DNA of 64,000 nucleotides, taken from Agrypnia vestita (lineage: Eukaryota > Arthropoda > Insecta > Trichoptera > Phryganeidae). Position numbers and translations under genes: made by a program. Under the pieces are notes generated by a model. That model was not told the DNA's origin. It did not search any database and worked only from the letters and a program-made list of their open reading frames with translations. The stretch's first letter is position 1. Each line of letters begins with the position of its first letter. Below are positions 23,550 through 34,689 of the stretch, piece by piece. Location: NCBI GenBank assembly GCA_016648135.1, contig JADDOH010000507.1:27792-91791 (forward strand), written 5' to 3'.

Positions 23550-24290
23550 ACCTGAAATCTAAAATCAACTTTCTACCTAATAGTGGCCTTCTACTCCGTT
23601 CAGCTGACAGTACTTCACCTTCCTTCCCCATTCATAATACCTGCTGAACTCTTCAGCTGCTCATGAGAAGTGCAGTCGATTAGGCTATGGAATCAACTAG
23701 GCACAGGTATCACTAGACCACAGACCATAACTATCTTTAAAAGCGGACTAAAGCAATTCTACCTATTACAGAACCTAGTTTAACCCTTGCTGTACGGAGT
23801 GGAATCGTGGACCCTCAAAGTGAGTAGCATGAACCGGCTGGAGGCGTTCGAAATGTGGATACATCGGAGAATGCTCCGGATACCCTGGACGGATATGGTC
23901 AGCAACACAAGAGTTCTTCAAAGAGCTAGAGTGAATAGAGAGTTGCTGACAAATATCAAAATCCGAAAGGTATCGTATTTGGGTCATGTGCTCAGAGGAG
24001 AAAAATACGAATTGCTCCACCTGATTCTTATGGGCAAGATAGAGGGTCGTAGAGGTGTTGGAAGGAGACAAATTTCCTGACTCCGCAATATACGCGACTG
24101 GACGGGCATAAGAAGTGTTGGAGAGCTGTTTCGTGCTGCCCAGGACAGGGACGCTTTCTCTCGGGTGATAGTCAACGTTGGGGGGACCTGACATGACACC
24201 AAAAGAAGAAGAAGAAGTTTAACCCTTCCCTTTCCCCGCCCATCTCCTACTTGTCTCGTTAATTATTAGCATATAAATTTTCATATAATG
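23550..24290 (+). mobile_element. Jockey-like 3' end split by an RTE-like insertion
   Basis: Before 23,778 the sequence encodes SIRLWNQLGTGITRPQTI and IFKSGLKQFYL, a Jockey-type C-terminal block. It is interrupted at GTTTAACCCTT by the insertion at 23,789-24,216 and resumes at 24,217. Confidence 0.5.
23789..24216 (+). mobile_element. 5'-truncated RTE-like retrotransposon with TSD
   Basis: Encodes YGVESWTLKV, FEMWIHRRMLRIPW, VSYLGHVLRGEKYEL and the C-terminal [24 protein letters not shown] replaces TGG of the 58-kb copy (near 24,078), so the frame is broken. It ends in (GAA)n and is flanked by a perfect 11-bp duplication GTTTAACCCTT (23,778-23,788 and 24,217-24,227). Confidence 0.85.
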
Positions 24291-24680
24291 GCTGGTGAGA
24301 TGAAGATTTATATGCCAGTAAAATCCGAAACCGGCTACCAAAAAATGCAAGAGGATCTCGAGAGATTGTCAGGTTACTGTGAAGCGAATAAGCTGATACT
24401 AAATGTTATAAAATTTCTTTCACCCGCGAAAAAAATCGTATTGTATATGAATATACTATTGGTAATGATATGGTCAGGGATGTGGACGATTCAGGACTTG
24501 CTAGGGTTGTTGCTAGACTCTAAAATGAATTTCACATTGAGTAGACTTATGCCGGAACAACGCTTGCTAATTGTGCGAATTTATTTTGAAAATCGTGGTG
24601 TCATATTTAAACACTAATGGCATAAAATTATCCTTCCAATGAGGCTAATACCATGGCCATTACACGATTTGTATGTATTG
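24283..24680 (+). pseudogene. Reverse-transcriptase fragment (Jockey/CR1-like)
   Basis: Encodes MKIYMPVKSETGYQKMQEDL and LSGYCEANKLILNV, the region just after the catalytic YADD box in Jockey-type RTs, then degenerate LGLLLDSKMNF. Frameshifts replace the rest; the YADD box itself is missing. Confidence 0.6.
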
Positions 24681-24719
24681 TATTTCATTTTAAATTTCTA
24701 TACCTCTAAAAAAAACCTT

Positions 24720-24930
24720 ATAAAACCTGATCTAGATAATATTTATTTTTTATTTTTTTATTCTTAAAATATGTAATATAATAAACCTTTATATTTCCTA
24801 ATATATACAATGTAAAATATCTGCATATTAAATTTCTTATCAAAAGCATGTATCACAAACTTTCTTAGTTTTTTCTGTAAAATTTTCATATTTTTTTCGT
24901 CCCTAATATCCCCTGGAAATACTGCAATGA
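24720..24930 (-). mobile_element. CR1/Jockey-like 3' UTR fragment, minus strand
   Basis: The reverse complement matches 19,620-19,800, including the CAGGGGATATTAGGGA start. Confidence 0.5.
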
Positions 24931-24939
24931 AACGAGGCT

Positions 24940-26060
24940 AAAAACTCGCTTCTTTAAGATGCCACATCTGTAGAGCGCCCTTGAAGCGTCTTTCACGCAA
25001 AAACAGCGAGATAAAAATTATCACAAACATAAAGATAAACATAAACGAAATGGCAAAAGGGATTATGCACAGAATCCCTCGTAATACGTCAATAAATTTT
25101 TTCTGTGCAATGTATATAATAAAGTAAGATATATTTGATGTACACCTCATTACCAACATTTAGAAGTGAAATTTTGATCTGGTGATAATCTCAGAGATTA
25201 GTTTACCCTCGCTATTCAATCGGAGCGTCCTTACTAACCTACGCGTAAAGTTTCTCCGAGAAATGTCGAGATATCTGTCAAATTTCATTACGTCAGAATT
25301 GACGAAGTGTACAATGTTATGTAATAGCGGGCAAGCCACGATTGTTAAGTTATCTTGCGAATAGGGGTGTTTGGTTGATAGAAAGAAACAAAAACTCATT
25401 GAAACCTCTTAACCTTCCACTGCATTCTGGAGCACACTACCGCACTCTGGAATCAGCTACAACATTTGAGGAATACCCGGAACAGCCTAGAAGCGACTAG
25501 AATTTTCTCATAAACACTAGAATAATTTAGGAGGTCAATAATTCAGTTCTTGGGTACAAATAGCGGATCTAGGGCGCTTGTCGTGTTTGAACAGTTTCAG
25601 TTTATTCAGTGTGAATGTTGGCCGCGAGGCGATAGCCAGTGTGGCCAGTCTTGAGAAAATCAATGCGATATAATCGATCGGAGTAGGTACCCAAGTGGCA
25701 AAATAAACCAATGCGACTAATACGTGAGAGAATCGCGTGGAATGTTCTAGTGAATGCTAAATAGAATGTTCCAGCGACAATAAAGTGTTCATTTACGATT
25801 GGTATATTGCCAAATAGTGTGATTTAAATAATATGGTTAAGTTGAATTTGCGTTAAGTGACTTTTTACATTGAATAATTAATTAATTACTAGTAAATAAA
25901 TCGCTAATTAATTTACAGTGTGTTCATTTGTCCTCCTCCTAGCCACGACACGTGACAATACATTGTGAAATAATAATAATTTTTCATATTAAAATTTAGG
26001 AATAAAAGATGTGTCGAATTATATTCAAGAACACATTCTTCTGTGAAATTTAAAACCAAA
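24940..26060. other. Non-coding stretch, unassigned
   Basis: Contains a segment (25,255-25,310, around TGTCAAATTTCATTACGTC and GACGAAGTGT) that recurs near 38,328-38,385, so part of it is repetitive. The frame at 24,938-25,159 (minus) has a hydrophobic stretch but no recognised family. Confidence 0.4.
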
Positions 26061-26064
26061 TTTA

Positions 26065-26286
26065 TTAATCAATTGGAAAAACATACAAAAAAATCAAATC
26101 AACGAAAAAAAAATTTTTTTTAGACTTACAGTAAGGTCGATATATTCACGGAACTGTAGGAGGCCGCTATACGTAACTGAATAACGCGCCCGCCCCGGAT
26201 AGGAGGAGATCGTGGTTCGAATCCCGGTAGCAGCCAAATATTTTTTCGTTGAATTAATTTTTCTGTATGTCTTTCTAATTGATTAA
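26065..26286. mobile_element. Inverted-repeat element with tRNA-like core
   Basis: Left arm 26,065-26,110 and right arm 26,241-26,286 are inverted copies matching at 41 of 46 positions (ends TTAATCAATT / AATTGATTAA, inner ends CAACGAAAAAA / TTTTTTCGTTG). The 130-bp core holds a tRNA-like 74-mer. No coding and no obvious target duplication. Confidence 0.65.
26162..26235 (+). other. tRNA-like sequence (pseudo-tRNA or SINE head)
   Basis: 74 nt long. The 5' GGCCGCT and 3' AGCAGCC pair at 6 of 7 positions, and a canonical B box GGTTCGAATCC is present. The middle resembles an arginine tRNA (CCGGAT around the anticodon region), but the T stem and anticodon stem have mismatches and the A box is poor. 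A functional tRNA is unlikely. Confidence 0.35.
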
Positions 26287-26931
26287 CAGAGATGTCCAAT
26301 GTTTAATTACTTTAATTTCCCGGGTATTAAGTATGTAACAATATCTAGACCTTCTGTTTGAAAAGTTTATTCAATTTATAATATTGTTACTTATTTTTAT
26401 ATGAATTCGCTACTGTCTTCCGTGTCATTCTTTATACTAACTTCAGTAATTGAATGTCAGGTAAGGGTTGTGGTGGAGATTTGGGGAGGAGGGAGGTTTA
26501 CAGGATGCTATTATTATGACAATAATGATTTTATTTTTTTGTTAATAACCAGTGTTTCTAAAGCGGACAATTTGAACAATTTGTTAACATTGGTATGTTT
26601 AAGAGAAAATATCTTTTTTGAAATCCCCACCTAAGAACACAGAATTGCTCTATTACGACACGTACTTGAACTTGTTTAAGTAACGCATGTGAATGACGCG
26701 GACGCGATATGTCGAAGCCGGTAGCGAATTTGTATAAATAAAAATAAGTAACAAATCTTCTCCTTCTTCTTTTATTAGATCCTTGATCTGTATTGACAGG
26801 TCAGTCCTGGTCTTGTGATGAGGACGTCAAGCTCTCTCCATCTCTTTGATGGTCTGGTCCATTCTCTCGACATGGTCACTCCAGAAACGCTTTCTCTGCC
26901 TGTTCGCAGGTTCGGTGGTTTCTGCATTGGG

Positions 26932-27585
26932 TGCTTAATTATTTATTTATATACGAAACTTTTTAGTCATCGTAAGACCTCATTTTATACACATTTATAT
27001 TTGCTATTTAGCCATTGTCGCGTTTACATACAAAACTAAACTTTGTGTAAATATTTTCTTTTGTAATATTGCCCATTTTTACCAAAGTAAAGCATTTTGC
27101 CAAAGTAATGCAACAGTAAAAACATCTAAATTTCAAAGTATGCGACTTAAAGCTCCATTAGTTTTTTAAAATTTTCCTAATTCACTTAGCAGATTTTTCT
27201 TTGGAATCGTCATCTCTCTTTCCAATTCGTACTAAGTATTCTACAAACTATTCGGTATGTCATACATTAATTTTTACTTTCTGTTGCAATAGAAACTAAT
27301 TTAATGGTCGCGGCCTTCCAAATTATTCCTGTGTTGTCTTAATTATTATCACGAGTATTCTGGAGTTTTAAACTGAACACATTTGTATCGATGTTGCACG
27401 GTAGGATCGATAATCCTGAAACTATACGGAGCATTGCTTTGTATGTTCCTGATTAATTACAAAATAAAATATTTACACAAAGTTTAGTTTTGTATGTAAA
27501 CGCGACAATGGCTATAAGTATAATGTGTATAAAATGAGGTCTTACGATGACTAAAAAGTTTCGTATATAAATAAATAATTAACCT
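26932..27585. repeat. Long inverted repeat (about 120-bp arms)
   Basis: The left arm (26,932-27,055; TTAATTATTTATTTATATAC through AAACTTTGTGTAAATATTTT) recurs inverted at about 27,466-27,585. The spacer is about 410 bp with no gene. This suggests a foldback or MITE-like insertion. Confidence 0.7.
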
Positions 27586-27604
27586 TAGACATTGTCAGAA
27601 TAGA

Positions 27605-27800
27605 TTGTTTCACATTCTAATAACAGGACCAACCTGCCGATTGTTATGCCTGTTGGAAGCTGCTATGCTCAATTATATTACTTTGGGTATTGATATATTC
27701 CATGTGAGATACCTAGTCTTTATATTATACTTAATATTATTTACAATTTATTTATCTTTAAGACACTTTATTTATTTATTTTTTATCTTTAATTGTGTAT
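27605..27800 (+). mobile_element. Jockey/CR1-like 3' fragment
   Basis: Shares CCAACCTGCCGATTGTTATG and GCCTGTTGGAAG with 59,605-59,660. A further piece of the same family (TTCGAAGCAGGATTTTCCTA) lies at 28,085-28,120. Confidence 0.45.
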
Positions 27801-28429
27801 TATGAAAAAACTTACATCTATTGATTTGCGATATATACCTATTTATGTCAACTAATTGTATTTTAAAAAAATTATGGAACTTTTTATTGATTTGCGATAT
27901 TTTTTTTCTGAATAATTATTAGAGTGCCATTAAAGTGTGACATTAAAGTACAAATTTGTATTTTAATGTCACTCTAGGACCATCAATTAGGGTCGCTAAG
28001 GAACTGTTGACGGTCTGTTTGTTAAAAAATAAAAGTAATAAAAATAAAAATCATAAAAAAAAATTAAAAATGTGTCTGCAAAGGTTTTTCGAAGCAGGAT
28101 TTTCCTACACCTTTGACCAGATTTTATGTTATTTTTAATTAATTAAAAATTGTTATTTTGATATATAGTATATACTTTCGTAATATGTTTGCCTTGAACA
28201 CTTAGTTTGTAATGTACATACATATGATTAAAGAAATAAATTGAAATTGAAAATTGAATTGAAATTAACGGTATAAAGCTTATTCTTTACGTGCAGGGTG
28301 CGACCTGCTCTGGCCGGTAAACTATTAAGGAAAACTTGTACTCTCATAGAGTGCATAATTTTCCTACAGCATCGATTATACGTTATTTCCAGTTGGCGTA
28401 GTCTTTAAATACCGGTATCATCGCTCCAG

Positions 28430-28565
28430 CGGCGGAACTCTCAGCGTCACCACCATCACCGGGCCGGGCCGAGCGTCATCAGGTCAGGCTGTGGCGGCCC
28501 CGAGCCGCGTCACGCGTCACGGGGACTGTGACGCTTCAGAATGTGAATGTACTACCTCCGCACAC
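28430..28565. other. GC-rich island
   Basis: Rich in CGGCC, GCGTCAC and GGGCCGGGCC within AT-rich surroundings. No open frame with recognised motifs; nature unknown. Confidence 0.35.
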
Positions 28566-28619
28566 GATACTGCACCAAGGTGGATCACTACGGGATTTAT
28601 TTTTAGCTTGCACTATCTG

Positions 28620-29660
28620 TAATTGCACCCTACAGTTCGCTGTCTCAATCGCTCGAACGCGTGTTCAATAGGATGTCATCGTGTGATCAAAACTCTTTAC
28701 TGTTCACTTGTCCGTCCTATCTTAGAATATGCTTCTGTGATTTCGGTCTCCCTTCTATACAGGGTTATTTGGAAAACATTAATAACCCCGCAGGACTATA
28801 TTCCTGCTTTGATTATGAGCGAAAATGTTCAATTATGACCTATAATATCATATAATAATATTATGACCTATAATATCAATAGTTAAGGAGATATGCGACA
28901 TCAAAGTTTGCATTTTTTTCCAATATTTCTGACTTCTTTTTTGTAAAACGTTGAACTATCATTACAGTAATTTATATCGAATACGAAAAATTCAGTCTCT
29001 TTAATACAAGTCAAGTAAAAAATAAAAACCTTCGAATTCCAATTGGAATTTTTTCAGGGTTTTTATCATTTTATTTAACTTGTATTGAAACGAATGAATT
29101 TTTCGTAATCGATATGAGTTACTGTAATGATTGTCTAACGTTTTACAAAAAAGATGTCAGAAATATTGGAAAAAAACGCAAACTTTGACGTCGCTTATCT
29201 CCTTAACTATTGATATTAGGGCATAATAACTTGAACATTTTCGACTCATAATCAAGGCAGGAATATACTCCTGCGAGGTTATTAATGTTCTCCAAATAAC
29301 TCTGTATAAACCAAATACGTCACATCGAATCCGTGCAACATCTTTTCATAAGAAAAGTTGCGTGGATGATGGGTTTGGATATAGACTACTCGTACAATGA
29401 AATTAGGTCAATGTTAAAAATTTAAAACCTCCAAAAACGTAGAGAAAACACTGACTTAATCACCATATTCAAAATATTAAACGGCCACACTGATGTGCCT
29501 TCGTTACTGGGCCAAATAAAATTCAATATCCCTTCTCATAGACTCAGAAATAATGAAATGTTGTTCCTTAGCCATCATAGAACTAATTATGGATTCCGTG
29601 CTCTAGACTTCTTCGGTGTAAGTCTGTCCAGAGTCAAACAATCTCTGATTAGATAGTAGG
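28620..29660 (+). pseudogene. Jockey-like ORF2 C-terminus split by a foldback insertion
   Basis: Upstream part encodes VIKTLYCSLVRPILEYASVI. After removal of 28,756-29,308 with one TATA copy, the second frame runs CDFGLPSINQIRHIESVQHL and on through AWMMGLDIDYSYNEIRSML, then FKILNGHTDVPSLLGQI to a stop near 29,658. A frameshift is present on the upstream side and one stop near 29,425. Confidence 0.7.
28756..29308. mobile_element. Long foldback transposon inside a Jockey-like element
   Basis: Starts TATACAGGGTTATTTGG and ends CCAAATAACTCTGTATA. Arms of about 250 bp resemble the copy at 12,101-12,631. The Jockey-like frame on both sides joins exactly when it is removed, which fixes its ends and suggests a TATA target duplication. 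Confidence 0.8.
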
Positions 29661-29664
29661 TACA

Positions 29665-31392
29665 GATCTTGTCTCCATCTTGTTATTACCTACTTTTCAT
29701 TTGTCCTTGCTTTTGTTTTAAATTGCTGTAAATTATATTCTAATGTATTTTATGTTATTCATGTTATATACTATATTTTATTGGACTGTGTCCGTTAATT
29801 TCAATAAATAAATACAGGAGGACTCGGGAGAAGTGAAGCGAGTCGTTGTGAGCCACGAAGCTAATGAATGAGATGTTGCTGTACAGGGATGCCTGGGAGT
29901 GTCCTGTCTGGATAATTCCTGCCAACCCGATAATATGCAGTCGATGGGGGATAGTGTAAAACCGCACCATCAACTATTGGATAATTAGATATTATATGCA
30001 AGTACTGTATGTAATATTCGAGGTTTCCGCGAGTACTAACGTATGGAACACGCGTGTCTTCTGGATTAGATCGCCCACCTATTTGCTTATTAGATAGGTC
30101 GTTTTGCGCACGACAGGTGTTTTATTAATAAAACGTAAAAAGAGCCATCAGTGCTGATGTCCCGCGTTGAGGTCTAATTCTTCAAATTAACAATCAATAT
30201 GAAATATAGATTTTATTTACATGGTCAAAAGGAATCGACAAAGATATTTGCTAACAATATAATCTGTAATAATAATAACCCGTGGCATTTAAAGTGTGGC
30301 CGAGTAGTGTTTTGTGTCTCTTATACCTGTGCAGATTCGTATCTTATACCTAATCGGATGAAAAGCTATTTAATGAGAAGAAATAGATGAAGTATTATAT
30401 CGATCTGATGGCGTCCGATTATAAGAAAGCTACAAAAGCAACTAAAACGCGGCGACATTGCGAGAGCATTGTATGATAATTATATTTCCAGGGCTTCATA
30501 GCCGTTTAGATTCTTCTGTGTAGAGTTTTAAGGGATATTCTGCCGCGTGTCTCCAATCTCTCTGATCGCTCATTATCAGAGTTTATACGACATGTAAAGT
30601 AAACGTCGGTGTAATGTTAAGTATTGGCTCGCAATATCGTGCAATACCTACCGAACGAGGGTGTGTCGTTGCAACGGTAATTATCAGTAATTAGTAATGA
30701 CTGATAATGAATAGCAGTAGCTTGGGTTTTTTCACTGCGGTCAACAAGATGAGACTCGACACCGATTATTCACGATATACTGTAGAGAGATATTACTGTT
30801 TGTTCTGATTTGGTTGGACTGAGTACACAATACTGATTTATATCCCAGAAATTGTACGAAATCCCAGAAATGTTTGTTTTTAGTGTCGGGAACGAATGAG
30901 AGAAAATTATATCTTCCTTCGAGCGAGAAGGCGAACATTGCTGCAACCAGCGGGAGAGCGCTCCAGGCTGTCCCGACTCCAGGAACAGGCGACCCTGACC
31001 AATTAAAAAGAATAATACATATTCTAGATTGGCGCAAGACGAGGTTATTCTTATTCCTGTGCACGGAAATTAAATCGTTAGATCCAGAAAACATTTATTT
31101 TGCTAACTCCAGCCTTTAGATGATGTACTCGTATCAGTTCAGCGGCCGAGTGTGGTTGTTGAGCGTTGTTAAAACGTGTTCCCATTTCTGTTAAGAGCAA
31201 GTTGTGATAGAGTGCAGGTCTGCTCCCGGAGATGTTTTCACGGGGCTAATAATATTTTATTTTACATTTTGTTTATACTCGTAATTATAAAGTCTACCAA
31301 ATTATGCAGGATTCAGCACGTGAGCAGCGGTTGATTTTTCAAACAAAATTACACAATATGACCTCCTCTTACATCTTCGCGCCGTTTCGAAC
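29665..31392. other. Non-coding stretch, no gene seen
   Basis: A segment at 30,485-30,560 (around AGATTCTTCTGTGTAGAGTT) is a decayed relative of the repeats near 45,015 and 45,756. The open frames at 29,764-31,119 carry no recognised motif. Confidence 0.4.
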
Positions 31393-31407
31393 ACCTATTA
31401 AAATATT

Positions 31408-32386
31408 ATTAATATTATTAATATTTAAAGCATTAACTTTGTGGTTAGGCATTATAACAGATTGTTAGTTAACTTTGTAAAAACCACTACCAGATTTTAG
31501 GTCTACCGGTTTCGAGACGTACCCGTCTCTTCGTCAGGACCAACACTACACCACTACATTCACAACACTACACACCTCAACCATAGTATCGTTACACTTC
31601 CACCAATAATTTATCACATGTGTGTTAGTCTTGTCAGGGACAAAAATGCACTGATTAGCCTAATGAACCATCAGCGATCTACCGAAAGAGAGTGAGAGGG
31701 GGCGGGGTCTGAAGTGACTGTTACCCCATCTTTTGTGAACATTTAATTAAAAAATACTTATTAACAATAAAGATAGAAAGATAAGAGAGAAAGGAATCTA
31801 CCAATTAACATGTAGCTCATGTCGAGCACATTATATTAGAAGGACATCTCGTAATTTTAATACTAGAATCCAAGAAGATATGAGGTGTCTTAATAACAAC
31901 AATTTTCTGAATTTGCCAACCACCTCATAGAAAATGATCATAAATTTGACGCAAAAACAGGGGTAAAAATATTAAATACTAATAATAAAGGTTTAATATT
32001 GAACAATTTAGAAATTTTTTACATTAGGGAGGCGGTAAATAATAGAGCACCCCTAATTAACAACCGAATTAATTTTCCATATAGTCCTTTGTTCAATTTA
32101 ATGTTCACAAAAGATGGGGTAACAGTCACTTCAGACCCCGCCCCCCTCACTCTCTTTCGGTAGATCCCTGATGGTTCATTAGGCTAATCAGTACATGTTT
32201 GTGCCTGACAAGACTAACACGCATGTGATCAATTATTGGTGGAAGTGTAACAATACTATGGTTGAGGTGTGTAGTGTTGTGAATGTAGTGGTGTAGTGTT
32301 GGTCCTGACGAAGAGACGGGTACGTCTCGAAACCGGTAGACCTAAAATCTGGTAGTGGTTTTTACAAAGTTAACTAACAATCTGTT
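31408..32386 (+). mobile_element. Penelope-like element with inverted long repeats and 15-bp TSD
   Basis: Two ~290-bp arms (about 31,455-31,745 and 32,100-32,387) are near-perfect inverted copies, each with GAAGAGACGGGTACGTCTCG or its complement and ACCGGT. Between them lies a decayed GIY-YIG coding segment. The whole is flanked by a perfect 15-bp duplication ACCTATTAAAATATT (31,393-31,407 and 32,387-32,401). Penelope-like elements are known for terminal repeats in direct or inverted order and for a GIY-YIG domain; the reverse transcriptase part is absent here. Confidence 0.75.
31793..32163 (+). pseudogene. GIY-YIG endonuclease domain of a Penelope-like element, frameshifted
   Basis: Frame 1 encodes GIYQLTCSSCRAHYIRRTSR then NFNTRIQEDMRCL, matching the GIY, YIG and R..H blocks with YIG decayed to YIR and the usual His replaced by Asp. 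It stops at TAG near 31,928. One base shift restores HLIENDHKFD, ILNNLEIFYIREAVNNRAP and PYSPLFNLMFTKDG to a TAG at 32,161. Inactive as it stands. Confidence 0.7.
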
Positions 32387-32399
32387 ACCTATTAAAATA

Positions 32400-33183
32400 T
32401 TTTTTTTTTTTTTTTTTTTATTTATTTAAAAATCCTTGTTTACAAATAAGATACTTAATACTAATTTAACAATAAAACATAAGATAAAACATAAGATAAT
32501 TTACACATTTTTTTGTTTTGTTTAATTTGTGGATTATGCCACTCTACTAGGCTACGCCTGTCCCAGAGTGGCGTTATAGCACACAATTATAATATTTTTT
32601 CGAGTTCGTCAGTAGTATTTATTTTCATAAGGTAGTTATTATGTATCTATAGAGTATCAAGTGGAATGTTAGTGAAAGTTGAGTTAGTCATAAGTCCAGG
32701 TGTAAATATGTGTAGAATAATTGTTTAATGTAAAAAGGGTTAAAGTTTTGTTTAAGATTATTTTTTTATTTTCCTTAATTAATTAATTAATTTATATAGG
32801 TATATATTTTCATTTAAAGACATTATTACGCAATTACAGTAAGTAAATTTTCAGTTGCTGTTCTACCTTTGGAGGTAAGCCAGTTGTTTGCTAAAGCTTT
32901 TATTTTATTAATTGAGTATATTCTGATTTCCGGGAATTTATTTCATTATTTTCGTATGTACAAGAAGCCGTCTCAAATTTCTTTGAAACTTTCGCTGGTG
33001 TCTCCGTCGCAGTTGCGCTGTATTCACAATTATATTATACTATCATTTTATTTTTTTTGTATTTGTATGTCTATTTTTTGTTATATTATGACTTTCAAAA
33101 CTTGTGCTATATCTTTTCATACTTTTTTTGTTTTTAAATTTCTATTATACTATGTTTTTCTTATGCTTCCGCTTTTGATATAT
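32400..33183. other. AT-rich stretch with poly(T) start
   Basis: Begins with a T-run of about 19 bases, possibly the A-tail of a minus-strand retroelement. The 105-codon frame at 32,869-33,186 is hydrophobic and low complexity, with no family recognised. Confidence 0.4.
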
Positions 33184-33185
33184 TA

Positions 33186-34456
33186 GGTCCTTACATATGA
33201 AATTGGCGTTTTGCCGTACTGGCAAATTTGATCTCAAATATCTTCTCTTTGGTTAGGAATTCCAAATCCAAATTTATACAGCTATTTACTCATGTATTTG
33301 TGTTTTGAAAATTATAATTCATTTGTTTTTTCCTCAATTGTTTTTTTCTTTGCGTCACTCAGTTTACAAAATGAAAAACTTGAAATATCGCATTATTTAC
33401 GAGTACGAATTCCACCGTGGCACCAGTGCTGCAGAAACGGCTCGAAGGATTAATGATGTGTATGGCGACGGTGCCGCAAAAGAAAACACAGTGCGTTTTT
33501 GGTTCCAACGTTTTCGTTCTGGAAATTTCGACCTGCAGAACAAGCCCCGTGGACGGCCGGAGACCAAAGTTGATAATGAAGAATTGAAGGCTATTGTGGA
33601 AGCGGATCCATCGCAAACCACATCCGAGTTAGCTGCAGGCTGCGGTGTTAGTGATAAAACTGTTTTAATCCACTTGAAGCAAATCGGTAAGGTGAAAAAG
33701 CTTGAAACCTCACGAATTGAGTGAAGCAAATCAACAAACGCGCGTTGACTGCTGCGTTGCATTACTCAACCGGCACAATAATGAAGGGATTTTAAATCGA
33801 ATCATTACCTGTGATGAAAAGTGGATCCTGTACGATAATCGGAAGTGCTCATCGCAATGGCTGAACCCTGCCGAACCAGCCAAACCATGCCCCAAGCGAA
33901 AATTGACTCCAAAAAAGTTACTTGTGAGCGTTTGGTGGACTAGTGCTGGTGTCGTTCACTACAGCTTTCTTAAATCTGGCCAGACGATTACGGCAGATGT
34001 CTATTGTCAGCAACTGCAAACCATGATGGAAAAGCTAGCTGCTAAACAACCGAGGCTGGTTAATCGCTCTAGGCCACTGCTGCTTCATGATAACGCTAGA
34101 CCACACACTGCACAACAGACGGCTACCAAATTAGAGGAGCTTCAATTGGAATGTCTAAGACATCCACCGTACTCTCCGGACCTTGCCCCAACAGATTACC
34201 ATTTTTTTCGAAATTTGGATAACTTCTTGCACAGGAAAAAATTCAACTCCGATGGGGCTGTCCAAACCGCCTTCAAAGATTTTATTGATTCCGGTCCGAA
34301 TGGTTTTTTTAGTAATGGGATCGATGAACTACCTATGAGATGGCAAAAGTGCATAGATAGCAGCGGTACATACTTTGATTAAATAAATATATTATAATAA
34401 AAAAAATCGGCTTTATGTTCCTCCCATACTAAACGCCAATTTCATATGTAAGGACC
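33186..34456 (+). mobile_element. Mariner element, copy A (both ends present)
   Basis: 1,271 bp. Begins GGTCCTTACATATGAAATTG and ends with the inverted version CAATTTCATATGTAAGGACC; TA flanks both sides (33,184-33,185 and 34,457-34,458). Almost identical to copies B and C. From memory the terminal repeat resembles the cecropia-type mariners of moths; that subfamily call is tentative. Confidence 0.95.
33371..34382 (+). pseudogene. Mariner transposase, copy A, 8-bp deletion
   Basis: Same protein as copy B, but the eight bases GGTGGGTA of copy B are missing between 33,707 and 33,708, removing the WVP part of the conserved WVPHEL motif and shifting the frame. The second part (after 33,708) retains all three catalytic Asp codons: CDEKW, HDNARPH and PTD. 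Inactive unless the frame is bypassed. Confidence 0.92.
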
Positions 34457-34458
34457 TA

Positions 34459-34680
34459 ATACTTGCTTTTTACTTTATATTATATTTTTCTTTATATATT
34501 TTTATCTGTATTTAAAGTATTTTCTTTCCCCTTTATATCATTATTATGTTTACATGTTATTATTTTTTTTCTTTAAACTATATATTATTCTTTAAACTAT
34601 TATTCTGTTAATGTACACTTTTCCTATCAGTTGTAAAAGCCCTATAGGGCGTTAATTAATAAATAATACAATAAAAATCA
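34459..34680 (+). mobile_element. Non-LTR 3' end flanking mariner A
   Basis: Ends AAAAGCCCTATAGGGCGTTA then AATTAATAAATAAT, similar in layout to the Jockey-like 3' end at 8,250-8,290 (CGCCCACTAGGGTG then AATAAATAAATAA). Mariner A may have inserted in this element; there is no coding left. Confidence 0.35.
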
Positions 34681-34689
34681 TATGCAAAT

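Noticed and set aside
25420..25960. A second LTR-like block
   Set aside because: I could not find matching TG..CA ends with a flanking duplication, so no LTR call is made.
26162..26235. A functional arginine tRNA gene
   Set aside because: Anticodon and T stems have several mismatches, the A box is poor and it sits inside an inverted-repeat element.
33359..33762. Minus-strand open frames across the mariner copies
   Set aside because: Identical antisense shadows recur in all three copies because the transposase itself is conserved.
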